This document shows positions 51,501 through 59,498 of a DNA stretch of 60,744 nucleotides, in pieces. How positions within the stretch are numbered: the stretch's first letter is position 1; the number at the start of each line of letters is the position of its first letter. The notes under the pieces are model-generated. The model was given only the letters and a program-made list of their open reading frames with translations. It had not been told where the DNA came from and made no database searches. Source of the DNA: Streptomyces albospinus (GTDB lineage: Bacteria > Actinomycetota > Actinomycetes > Streptomycetales > Streptomycetaceae); NCBI RefSeq assembly GCF_014648695.1, contig NZ_BMRP01000032.1:5991-66734 (forward strand), in the 5' to 3' direction. The position numbers and the translations under genes were made by a program.

Positions 51501-52412
51501 ATGGTGAAAAAGCGACAGGACCCCCGAGAGGACGCAGGGGAGATCCGCGAAGTGGCGTTCTCAGCACCGGCCGGGCGGCCCGCCGGGGTGGAGGTGATCA
51601 CGCTCGCCGAGCTGCGCGAGCGGGCCGACGCGTGCCGGCTGTCGACCCCGCACCGGCCCGGCTTCCACCATCTGCTGACCGTCGGCAGCGGGCGGTTGGT
51701 GCACAGCGTCGACTTCCGGGAGCACGTCCTTGCGCCGGGGGACCTGCTGTGGTCGCGCCCCGGGCAGGTGCAGCACTTCGGGGACCTGACGGGCGCCGAG
51801 GGGCGGCTGGTGCTCTTCGAGTCCGGCTTCCTGGACCCGGCGACCGCCGCCGCGGCCCGGATCGAGGACTGGTACGGGCCCGCCGTACGGCATCCGGAAG
51901 GCGCGGCGGCGCGGGCGCTGGACGAGGCGATGGGGCAGCTGCACCGGGAGTTCGGGGCGCTGGGCGGGCTGCCGCTGGAGGTGCACATAGAGGTGCTGCG
52001 GCACCTGCTGGCCGTCCTGGTGCTGCGGGCCGCGCATCCGGACGGGCCGGCGGACGGGGCGGACGGCGCGGCGGACTGCGAGGCGAGCGAGACGTATCTG
52101 CGGTTCCGGGACGCGGTGGAGCGGGACTTCGCCCGCAGCCGCCGGGTCGGCGACTACGCCCGCTCGCTGGGCTATGCGCCGCGTACCCTCTCCCGGGCCA
52201 CCGAGGCGGCGGCCGGGGTCGGGGCGAAGGAGTTCATCGACCGCCGGGTGGTCCTGGAGGCAAAGCGGCTGCTGGCACACGGCGATCAGTCGGCGGCGCG
52301 GATCGCGGACCGGCTGGGGTTCGCGGACGCCACCAACTTCAGCAAGTTCTTCCAGCGGCAGGCCGGGACGACGCCGATCGCGTTCCGGGCCGCCGTACGG
52401 GGCGGGAGCTGA
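51501..52412 (+). CDS. AraC-family transcriptional regulator
   Basis: 303 residues. The N-terminal cupin-like sensing domain (RPGFHHLLTVGSGRLVHSVDF ... LAPGDLLWSRPGQVQHF) is followed by the two HTH motifs of AraC (RVGDYARSLGYAPRTLSRAT; SAARIADRLGFADATNFSKFFQRQAGTTPIAFR). Divergent to the SDR gene across about 160 bp containing a CATCAG/CTGACG inverted repeat near 51430-51446, so it is the likely regulator of that gene. Confidence 0.85.
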   Translation: MVKKRQDPREDAGEIREVAFSAPAGRPAGVEVITLAELRERADACRLSTPHRPGFHHLLTVGSGRLVHSVDFREHVLAPGDLLWSRPGQVQHFGDLTGAEGRLVLFESGFLDPATAAAARIEDWYGPAVRHPEGAAARALDEAMGQLHREFGALGGLPLEVHIEVLRHLLAVLVLRAAHPDGPADGADGAADCEASETYLRFRDAVERDFARSRRVGDYARSLGYAPRTLSRATEAAAGVGAKEFIDRRVVLEAKRLLAHGDQSAARIADRLGFADATNFSKFFQRQAGTTPIAFRAAVRGGS

Positions 52413-52524
52413 CCGGCTCCGGCCGGGCGGGCCCGTGGTGGCGGGGCGCAGCGGGTGGGGGGAACCGCCGCGCCCCGCCGGGGCGGTCCGAGGCGGGGGC
52501 CCGGACCGGTGTGGGGGGTCGGAA

Positions 52525-53565
52525 TCAGCCGGTGTAGGCGCCGAGCGCCTTGGTGAAGTCCAGCGGCGACTGGGCGATGGAACTGCACGTCGGCTGAGCG
52601 GAGTTGGTGGAGCCGCCGGGGCACGGCTTGTCGCGGGTGGCGGACCACATGGACAGCCAGGCCAGGTGCTTGCTCCGGGCGAACGTGACCAGCGCGGCGG
52701 CGTCGGCGGGCTTGAAGACCTCGTTCTGGACGTCGTTGACGCCGATCATCGGGGTCACCGCGACGCTCCTCCAGGCGTCCGCGTCGCTCAGCCCGAGGGC
52801 CTTCTTGAGCTGGGCCTGGGTGGCGGTGGCGGCCTGGGTGGCGTAGCCGCCCATGCTGCCGCTGTAGGAGGAGCCGTAGTCCATCGCCATGATGTTGACG
52901 GCGGAGATCTTGACGCCGCCCTTCTTGGCGCCGGTGAGCAGGTTGACGCCGTCCTGGGTGAGGCCCTCCGGCATGACCGGGAGGGTGAAGGAGACGTCCA
53001 GGCCGGGGTGCTGCTTCTGGAGCTGGGCGACGGCCTGGGCGCGGCGGGTGTTGGCGGCGCTGTCGGGCAGCGCCCCGCCCTCGATGTCGAAGTCGACCTT
53101 GGTGAGCTTGTACTGGTCGACGACCTTGCCGTACGCGGCGGCCAGGTCCGCGGCGGAGGAGCAGGCGGCGCCCAGCTCGGTGCCGTTGGCGCCGCCGAAG
53201 GAGACCCGGACGTCGCCGCCGGCCTTGCGCAGGTCCGGTATCTGCTTGGCCACCGCGTCGCTGCCGAGGTCGCCGGAGCCGCCCCACTTGGGGGTGCAGC
53301 CGCCGCCGGAGGTGATGAAGGCGAGGTTGAAGTTCTTCACCCCGGTCTTCTCGGCGGTGTCGGCGAGGTCGTAGGCGGGAGTGAGGGAGGTGTCGACGAA
53401 CGGGGCGAAGCCGGCCTTCGCGGCGGCGGCCGGCCGCGGTGCCTTGCTGGCCATCGCGGAGCCGGCGACGGCGAACGCGCCGCCGGCCGCCAGCGTGCCG
53501 GCCACCGCCGTCCCGATCAGCTTGGCCGTGCGGCTCGAACGCCGGCGGTGTGCCGAGGAACTCAT
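52525..53565 (-). CDS. Secreted GH18 chitinase
   Basis: 346 residues from the ATG at 53565 (MSSSAHRRRSSRTAKL...). This start gives a basic n-region and a hydrophobic signal (IGTAVAGTLAAGGAFAVAG). A compact GH18 barrel has FNLAFITSGGGCTPKW, DVRVSFGGANG, the catalytic VDFDIEGG (DxDxE with the acid Glu) and NIMAMDYG. It corresponds to the small ChiC/ChiD-like streptomycete chitinases without a binding module. No clear dre site was found upstream, unlike the GH20 gene. Confidence 0.9.
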   Translation of the reverse strand: MSSSAHRRRSSRTAKLIGTAVAGTLAAGGAFAVAGSAMASKAPRPAAAAKAGFAPFVDTSLTPAYDLADTAEKTGVKNFNLAFITSGGGCTPKWGGSGDLGSDAVAKQIPDLRKAGGDVRVSFGGANGTELGAACSSAADLAAAYGKVVDQYKLTKVDFDIEGGALPDSAANTRRAQAVAQLQKQHPGLDVSFTLPVMPEGLTQDGVNLLTGAKKGGVKISAVNIMAMDYGSSYSGSMGGYATQAATATQAQLKKALGLSDADAWRSVAVTPMIGVNDVQNEVFKPADAAALVTFARSKHLAWLSMWSATRDKPCPGGSTNSAQPTCSSIAQSPLDFTKALGAYTG

Positions 53566-53757
53566 CTCGTGCCTGCCTGTCTCACGTGGGGGGGAGCTGG
53601 AGGGGGGTGCACCGTGGTGCGTCCCGCACGCTAGCGGCAGCGAAACGGACAAATGCCGGGATCCGTACGGCGGTTGGCGGAATTATGGCCGCCTTAAGGA
53701 AGCGGAAGGGGGTGGTTAAGAGCCGTGCCCCGGCGGCCCGTTGCGCGCCGCCCGCCG

Positions 53758-55236
53758 TCACCCGCCGGCGTCGGGTGCGCCGTTGCCCCGCGTGCCGGTG
53801 CGCGCGGCCCGCCGCCCCCGGGAGCCGAAGCCCCGGCCGCCGAGCCTGCGGCGCAGCCGGTGGCCGCGGCGCACGCCGTGGTGGGCGCGCCGGCCGTCCA
53901 GCGCCAGCCAGACCCGTACCTCGGTGCCGCCCAGGACGGAGCGGCCGATCCGGACGTCGCCGCCGGTGGACTCGGCCAGCCGGCGCACGATGTCCAGGCC
54001 GAGGCCGGTGGAACCTCCCCCGGCTACCGCTGGGCGGTGCCCCCATTCCCCGCCCCCCGACCAGCCGCGGCGCAGTGCCGCGGCCGGGTCGGCGATGCCG
54101 GGGCCGGCGTCCGAGACCAGCACGATGACCGCCTCGTCGGCATTGTGCACGTCCACCGCGAAGGCGGTGCCCTCGGGGGTGTGCCGGAAGACGTTGCCGA
54201 GCATCGCGTCCAGGGCCGCGGCGAGTTCTGGCCGGGCGACCGGGACCCGTACGGGGCGGTCCGCGCCGGCGACCCGGGCCGTGCGGCCCTCGTCCTCGGC
54301 GAGCGCCGACCAGAAGTCCATCCGGTCACGGATCACCTCGGCGGCGTCGCAGCCGGCCGCGGCGACCGCCTGCTGGGTGTGCGCCTTCTGCGCGCGGGCG
54401 GTGCGGATGATCTGGTCGACCTCGCGCTCCAGCTGCTCGACGGCCTCCCGGGTCTGCTCGGCGGCCGGGCCGTCGCCGAGCGAGGCGGCGTTCAGCCGCA
54501 GCACGGTCAGCGGGGTGCGCAGCCGGTGCGAGAGGTCGGCGGCCAGCTCGCGCTCATTGGCCAGCAGCTGGGCGACCTGGTCGGCCATGGAGTTGAACGC
54601 GCTGGCCGCGGACCGCAGTTCCTTGGGGCCGTCCTCCTGGACGCGGACGCCGAGCCGGCCCCTGCCGAGGTCGTGGGCGGCGGCGGCCAGCCGTTCGGCG
54701 GGGCGGACCATGCGGGTGCCGAGCCGGTCGGCGACCGCGACGGAGCCGATGACCAGCGCCAGGCCGACGCCGGCCAGCACCATCCAGGAGGTGGTCACGC
54801 CGTTGGTGAGCGCGTCGTCGGGCACGTACACCTCGACGACCGCGATGCCGGAGGCGACGGCGGTGGGCTGGAGCAGGGAGGTGCCGCCGGGGACCGGTGC
54901 GATGGAGGCCCGGCCGAGCTCGACGGCGGCGGCCACGTCCGCCGGGGCGGCCCGGCAGGTGCCGATCTCGGCGGGCGCGCCGCCCTTGGCGGCGGCCGGG
55001 ACGTGGACCCCGATCCGGCCGCCGGGCCCGGTCTCGGCGCTGGCGACGGCCCGCTCCAGCTGGGTGCGGGCGGTGGTGATGGCGAGCACCGGGCCGATGG
55101 TGGCGGCCTGCCGCTCGGCGTTGGAGTACGCGCGGTCGCTGGCCATCTCCTTGACGACCAGCCCGAGCGGCACCGCGAACGCCACCACGACCATCGCGGT
55201 GACCGCCAGCGCCACCTTGACCAGGGCCCATCTCAC
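53758..55236 (-). CDS. Sensor histidine kinase with ATP-lid insertion
   Basis: 492 residues from a GTG with AAGGAT upstream. It has TM helix 1 near residues 8-28, an extracytoplasmic domain, TM helix 2 near 172-192, HAMP, the phospho-acceptor DLSHRLRTPL, and an HATPase domain with NVFRHTP (N-box), DAGPGI (G1) and GGSTGLGLDIVRRL (G2). Residues E397-G408 (EWGHRPAVAGGG) interrupt the ATP lid between RRGWSGGG and STGLGL; they are encoded by a 36-bp repeat element. The Arg/Gly-rich C-terminal tail has no known role. Partner regulator is the upstream gene; the signal is unknown. Confidence 0.88.
   Translation of the reverse strand: MRWALVKVALAVTAMVVVAFAVPLGLVVKEMASDRAYSNAERQAATIGPVLAITTARTQLERAVASAETGPGGRIGVHVPAAAKGGAPAEIGTCRAAPADVAAAVELGRASIAPVPGGTSLLQPTAVASGIAVVEVYVPDDALTNGVTTSWMVLAGVGLALVIGSVAVADRLGTRMVRPAERLAAAAHDLGRGRLGVRVQEDGPKELRSAASAFNSMADQVAQLLANERELAADLSHRLRTPLTVLRLNAASLGDGPAAEQTREAVEQLEREVDQIIRTARAQKAHTQQAVAAAGCDAAEVIRDRMDFWSALAEDEGRTARVAGADRPVRVPVARPELAAALDAMLGNVFRHTPEGTAFAVDVHNADEAVIVLVSDAGPGIADPAAALRRGWSGGGEWGHRPAVAGGGSTGLGLDIVRRLAESTGGDVRIGRSVLGGTEVRVWLALDGRRAHHGVRRGHRLRRRLGGRGFGSRGRRAARTGTRGNGAPDAGG
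54013..54048. repeat. 36-bp repeat element inserted in the histidine kinase ATP lid
   Basis: On the minus strand the core is TGGGGGCACC, GCCCAGCGGTAGCC and GGGGGAG. Nearly the same sequence lies in the kinase upstream region at 55319-55354, so it is a dispersed element rather than a domain variation. Confidence 0.7.
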
Positions 55237-55437
55237 GGCGTCTCATCCTTCGCTGCGCCGCCCACCAGGCACAGCGGTGTGGCTGTCGCTGTCGTCCCCG
55301 GCCGAGCGGCCTCGCGCGCTCCCCCGGCCACCGCTGGGTGGGAGTGCCCCCAGCTCACGGTGTCTCATCCTTCGCTGCGCCGCCCACCAGGCGCAGAGGC
55401 GCGGCTGTCACTGCCGTCTGCGGCCGAGCGGCCTCGC
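55232..55437. repeat. 84-bp imperfect direct repeat (55232-55315 and 55354-55437) around a second copy of the element
   Basis: Both units begin CTCACGG(C/T)GTCTCATCC and end GCCGAGCGGCCTCGC, 122 bp apart. The copies carry the kinase ribosome site and GTG start. The spacer 55316-55353 holds the GGGGGCAC-type element also found in the kinase gene. A tandem duplication is the likely origin. Confidence 0.85.
55233..55358 (-). CDS. 41-codon leader ORF overlapping the kinase start
   Basis: The duplicated ribosome site (AAGGATGAGACACC) and GTG at 55358 open a frame beginning VSWGHSHPAVAGG. It ends with a TGA that overlaps the kinase GTG (GTGA). The product looks non-globular. It may be an accident of duplication or a coupled leader; not annotated as a normal protein. 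Confidence 0.35.
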   Translation of the reverse strand: MSWGHSHPAVAGGAREAARPGTTATATPLCLVGGAAKDETP

Positions 55438-55446
55438 CCGGGTCGC

Positions 55447-56139
55447 TCACCGTGGTGGCTCCAGCTTCACGCCGACGCCGCGCAGGGTGTGCAGATACCG
55501 CGGCCGGGCGGCGGTTTCGCCCAGTTTGCGGCGGAGCCAGGACAGATGGACGTCAATGGTCTGGTCGTCCCCGTAGGACTGCTGCCAGACCTCGGCGAGC
55601 AGTTCCTTGCGGGGGACGACGACGCCGGGGCGCCCGGCGAGGAAGGCCAGCAGGTCGAACTCCCGGCGGGTGAGGTCGAGCGCGGTGCCGTCCAACTCGG
55701 CCTGGCGGCGCAGCGGGTCGATGGACAGGCCGCCGACCCGGATCACTCGTGAGGGCGGTTCCGCACCGGGCGCACTGGCACGGGAGCGGCGCAGTACGGC
55801 CGACATCCGGGCGGAGAGGTGTTCGACCGAGAAGGGTTTGGTGAGGTAGTCGTCGGCGCCGTCGTTCAGCAACCGTACGATTTCGGCCTCGTCGTCCCGC
55901 GCGGTGGCGATGATCACGGGCACGTCGGTGATCCCGCGCAGCATCTTCAGCGCCTCGCCCCCGTCCAGATCGGGCAGACCGAGGTCGAGGATGACGACGT
56001 CGAAGCCGACGTGCGCCACCTCGCGCAGCGCTTCCAGGGCGGTCCCGACGCTGCGCACCGTGTGGCCGGCCTCGGTCAGATGCCGGATGAGGGCCGAGCG
56101 TACGAACTGGTCGTCCTCGACCACGAGCACACTTGCCAT
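55447..56139 (-). CDS. OmpR-family response regulator
   Basis: 230 residues from the ATG at 56139 (a GTG at 56148 is also possible). The receiver domain has VVEDD, the phospho-acceptor in VVILDLGLPDLDGG, and the KPF lysine. The winged-helix effector ends LHTLRGVGVKLEPPR, including LTRREFDLLAFLA. It lies 210 bp upstream of its kinase on the same strand; the gap is filled by the duplicated leader, so coupling may be altered relative to homologues. Confidence 0.92.
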   Translation of the reverse strand: MASVLVVEDDQFVRSALIRHLTEAGHTVRSVGTALEALREVAHVGFDVVILDLGLPDLDGGEALKMLRGITDVPVIIATARDDEAEIVRLLNDGADDYLTKPFSVEHLSARMSAVLRRSRASAPGAEPPSRVIRVGGLSIDPLRRQAELDGTALDLTRREFDLLAFLAGRPGVVVPRKELLAEVWQQSYGDDQTIDVHLSWLRRKLGETAARPRYLHTLRGVGVKLEPPR

Positions 56140-56248
56140 GGGCGGCACCGTACGCCATTCGGACGGGTTTCCCGGTCCGCGGTTGACGGGTGGACGGTGG
56201 TGACCCCCGCCACGGGAGGGCTGCGACCGGGCGGGCGGGTGGTGCAGT

Positions 56249-56809
56249 ATGAGCCAAATGCAACGAGGTCTGGTTCATGCGGCGGCCTGGACGCTGGCGA
56301 CCGGCGCCGCGGTCACCCTGTCGTGGTTCGGCGTGCACACGGTGCTGTCCGGCACCGCGTACGACCCGCCGCGCGCGCTGCCGCTGTCCGAGCAGGCGAC
56401 CTCCTCGGCCACGCCTCAGGTCTCCTCCACCCACCGCCCCAGACCGTCGGTTTCGGCCACCGCGAGCCCCTCCCCCTCCGACACCGGTTCGCCGCGGACC
56501 GCCGGCCCGTCCCGTACCGGCGGCGGTACGTCGTACTCCCCTTCGGCCAACGCGGGCGGCGGCTCCGCACCGGCCGCCGGCAGCCGGATCCGGAGCTACG
56601 CCGCCTCCGGCGGCCGGGTCGTCTTCGACCTGCACTCCTCCTACGCCGAGTTGGTCTCGGCCACCCCCAACGCGGGCTGGGAGATGCAGGTGTGGAAGCA
56701 GGATGGGTGGATCCGCGTCGACTTCACCGGCGGCGGTGCGCACACCTCGGTCATCTGCACCTGGAACGGCCATCCGCCGACCGTGGTGACCAGCAACAAC
56801 GCCACATAG
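56249..56809 (+). CDS. Membrane-anchored or secreted protein of unknown function
   Basis: 186 residues. One hydrophobic segment (HAAAWTLATGAAVTLSWFGVH) is followed by a Ser/Thr/Pro-rich extracellular linker of about 75 residues. A small C-terminal domain of 75 residues follows (RIRSYAASGGRVVFDLHSSYAELVSATPNAGWEMQVW ... TSVICTWNGHPPTVVT). Probably cell-surface. Not recognised as a named family. Divergent from the response regulator, so it might be its target. Confidence 0.65.
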   Translation: MSQMQRGLVHAAAWTLATGAAVTLSWFGVHTVLSGTAYDPPRALPLSEQATSSATPQVSSTHRPRPSVSATASPSPSDTGSPRTAGPSRTGGGTSYSPSANAGGGSAPAAGSRIRSYAASGGRVVFDLHSSYAELVSATPNAGWEMQVWKQDGWIRVDFTGGGAHTSVICTWNGHPPTVVTSNNAT

Positions 56810-56851
56810 CAGGGGAGTTGGCGGCACCGCTCCGCCACGCCGGCGGAACCG

Positions 56852-57712
56852 TCAGTCGAAGGCCCCGTCGGGCGGGGCCGGCGAGGCGACGGCGGTGGCG
56901 TCGGTGACCGGGGACGCGCCGCCGGTGAAGTCCAGCAGGCCGCGGCCGTGTTCGACCCGGCCGGCGTGCGGGTCGCCGGCCGCCCGCCGGGTCAGCTCGG
57001 CGACCGGCAGCTCCCGGTCGGCGGCGAGCAGCACGGCGTTGCCGAAGCGCTTGCCGCGCAGCACGGCCGGGTCGGCGGTCAGCGCGAGCTCGGGGAAGAC
57101 CGTGCGGACGGTGGCTATCTGGCCGCGCAGGAACCGCAGCGGCGGCCCGTCCGCGAGGTTGGCCGCGTAGCAGCCCCCGGGGCGCAGCGCCCGGCGCACC
57201 TCCGCCACGAATTCCGTACTGGTCAGATGCGCGGGCGTACGGGCCCCGCCGAAGACATCGGCGATGATCAGGTCCGCCCAGCCGTCCGGGATCCGCGCCA
57301 GCCCCGCGCGGGCGTCCGCGCCGCGCACCCGGATCCGCCAGCCGCTCTCCAACGGCAGCCGGCTGCGGACGAGTTGGACCAGCGGGGTGTCGATCTCCAC
57401 GACCTGCTGGGTGGACCGCGGGCGGGTGGCGGCGATGTAGCGCGCCAACGTCAGCGCGCCGCCGCCCAGATGGACCGCCCGCAGCGGTGCGCCGGGCGGG
57501 GCGGCCAGGTCGGCGATGTGGCCGAGCCGCCGCTGGTAGGAGAACTCCAGGTACGCCGGGTCGTCCAGGTCCACATGCGACTGCGGGGCGCCGTCGATGA
57601 GCAGCGTCCAGCCGCGCGGCCGGTCCCGGTCGGGCCGCAACTCCGCGACACCGCCGCCGACCGTCTCGGTCACGGACTCCGGGCCGCCTCGCCCGCGCCT
57701 GCTCTTCGCCAT
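56852..57712 (-). CDS. Spermidine-synthase-like (class I methyltransferase fold) protein
   Basis: 286 residues. The core reads LEFSYQRRLGHIADLAAP, AVHLGGGALTLARYIA, VVEIDTPLVQLVRSRL and DLIIADVFGG, the spermidine synthase/SAM-fold pattern. The catalytic Asp and polyamine-site residues of true spermidine synthases are not obvious. Common in actinobacteria as a lone gene of unknown substrate. The acidic/Ala/Pro tail is disordered. Confidence 0.75.
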   Translation of the reverse strand: MAKSRRGRGGPESVTETVGGGVAELRPDRDRPRGWTLLIDGAPQSHVDLDDPAYLEFSYQRRLGHIADLAAPPGAPLRAVHLGGGALTLARYIAATRPRSTQQVVEIDTPLVQLVRSRLPLESGWRIRVRGADARAGLARIPDGWADLIIADVFGGARTPAHLTSTEFVAEVRRALRPGGCYAANLADGPPLRFLRGQIATVRTVFPELALTADPAVLRGKRFGNAVLLAADRELPVAELTRRAAGDPHAGRVEHGRGLLDFTGGASPVTDATAVASPAPPDGAFD

Positions 57713-57905
57713 GTCTTCAGTATGGCGTGCCGGCGCGGGGACGTATCCGCTGGTCAGCGGCCGTCTGCCGGCCGGACCCGAGGTGCTCGGCCGGGCCGGG
57801 CGGCGGCCGGGACGAGCGGCGGGCCGCCCGCGGCCGAAGCCGTGGGCGGCCCACCTTCATGCCCTGCCCCGTGCCGGTCCGGTGTCCCTCCGGGCCGGCG
57901 ACGGG

Positions 57906-58214
57906 TCACTTGTTGATGCAGACGTTGCCGAATGCCGGGTTCAGCAGCGCGATGAACACGTCGACGGTGTTGCCGCACACGTTGATCGGGATGTCGATCG
58001 GAACCTGGATGACATTTCCGCTGAGGACACCCGGCGAGTGCTTGGCGAACCCGATCGCGGTCGCACCCCGCCCGTGGCGGCGCTTCTCCTCGAAGCCGCG
58101 GCCGTGGTGGCCGTGGCGGTGCCCGCCGTCACTGGCGGATGCGACACCCGCGCCACCCAGCACCATCGTGGAGGTGACGGCGACCATCGCGGCGGTCTTG
58201 ATGAACCGCTTCAT
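57906..58214 (-). CDS. Short chaplin with His/Arg-rich N-terminal insertion
   Basis: 102 residues from the ATG at 58214, with AAAGGAG upstream. The signal peptide (MKRFIKTAAMVAVTSTMVLGGAGVASA) is followed by SDGGHRHGHHGRGFEEKRRHGRG, then a chaplin domain: SPGVLSGNVIQVPIDIPINVCGNTVDVFIALLNPAFGN split by the conserved Cys80 and Cys99. Chaplins self-assemble at the air interface of aerial hyphae and spores. The roughly 22-residue His/Arg-rich segment before the domain is unusual for a short chaplin. It has no sorting signal, so it is a secreted small chaplin. Confidence 0.88.
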   Translation of the reverse strand: MKRFIKTAAMVAVTSTMVLGGAGVASASDGGHRHGHHGRGFEEKRRHGRGATAIGFAKHSPGVLSGNVIQVPIDIPINVCGNTVDVFIALLNPAFGNVCINK

Positions 58215-58432
58215 CCCATTCTCCTTTCTGTTCGCGAATGGGGCATCGGACACAACGAACAATGGGAACGGGGGATGCGGTCGTTCCCTCTTACGGGAAA
58301 ACGTTGGGCTGTCTGGCTGGTATTCGGCTGATCGGAATCCGCGCCGGCCGTGCGGCGTGCCTCCCGCGATTTCCAAGATGATTTTGTCAGAGTGCTCTCC
58401 TGTTTGACTGACTAGCAGCCGGAGAGGAAGTC

Positions 58433-59443
58433 ATGCGGAAGTCGATGGACCGCACCGGGCGCGGCGCCGTATGCGCGCTCGCGGCCCTGGGATTGTCGGC
58501 CGTGCTGACTTCGGCGGCAGCGGCACCGGCGCCGAAGGAGTCCTTGCGAATTCCTTTCGGCGAGCGGTTCCATGCGACGCAGCACGGCGGCATCGCGCGC
58601 GCGGCGAATTCCTCGGTATCCGCACCCGGCTGCCGCCCGGCGGTGCGCCGGGCCGGCCCGTCCTGCGCCGCGTCCCCGCTGCGGCTGCCGGCCGGCTCCC
58701 GGGTGAGCTACGCCCGGCTGTACTGGGGCGGCAGCCTGCGGGCCGGCGGGCGGAAGCTGGCCGGGGACACCGGGCGGGTGCTGCTCGCCGTGCCCGGCGG
58801 CCGGTCCAAGGAGGTGCGCGCGGACGGCGCGATCGGCCATCGCCGCACGTCGCAGTTTGACGCCTACCAGGCGTCCGCGGACGTGACCGGGCTGGTGCGG
58901 CAGAGCGGTCCGGGCCGGTACACGGTGGCCCGGATGGGCGCCGCCGAGGGGCGTTCCCGGGCCGGCGCGCCGGGCGGCTGGACGCTGGTGGCCGTCTACG
59001 AGAACACGAAGGAGCCGCTGCGCCGGCTCTCGCTGTGGGACGGATTCGAGGTACTGGGCGCGCACCAGAAAGAACTCGCGGTGCAGCTGAAGGGGCTGCG
59101 GATTCCGGCGCATTCGCGGGGAACGGCCGGTGTCGTGGGATACAACGGCGACCCCGGTAACGGAAACAACGGGATCGCGGTAAGCGCCGGGAAGCAACCG
59201 CCGGTGGCACTCCAGGATTCCGCAGAGCCGGCGCACGGCACGAGGAAACCAGCCCCCGCCGATTTCGGCCGGGAGACCGCCCGGACGCCGGGCGGTCGGA
59301 ACACTCCCGGATTCGGTTCCGCCGTCTACGACCTGACGCCTGCGCTGCGGTCCGGCGGCGACCGGCTCACATTCCGCTTCACCACCCGCAATACGGGATA
59401 TCTGCTCGGTGCGCTCTTCGTCCAGACCGATCCGGGGCATTGA
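58433..59443 (+). CDS. Secreted protein of unknown function
   Basis: 336 residues, ATG after GGAGAGGAAGTC. The signal peptide (GAVCALAALGLSAVLTSAAA) is followed by a beta-rich region: SYARLYWGGSLRAGG, LLAVPGG, GGWTLVAVYENTKEPLRRLSLWDGFEVL, and a C-terminal VYDLTPALRSGGDRLTFRFTTRNTGYLLGALFVQTDP. The pattern resembles the surface-protein module found next to DUF11-type domains, but I cannot name it. No membrane anchor or LPXTG seen. Confidence 0.6.
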   Translation: MRKSMDRTGRGAVCALAALGLSAVLTSAAAAPAPKESLRIPFGERFHATQHGGIARAANSSVSAPGCRPAVRRAGPSCAASPLRLPAGSRVSYARLYWGGSLRAGGRKLAGDTGRVLLAVPGGRSKEVRADGAIGHRRTSQFDAYQASADVTGLVRQSGPGRYTVARMGAAEGRSRAGAPGGWTLVAVYENTKEPLRRLSLWDGFEVLGAHQKELAVQLKGLRIPAHSRGTAGVVGYNGDPGNGNNGIAVSAGKQPPVALQDSAEPAHGTRKPAPADFGRETARTPGGRNTPGFGSAVYDLTPALRSGGDRLTFRFTTRNTGYLLGALFVQTDPGH

Positions 59444-59498
59444 GCGACGCCGCCGGTAATTCCCGCGGAGTTCTGTCAGCTCGGTAATCAGGGGAGCA

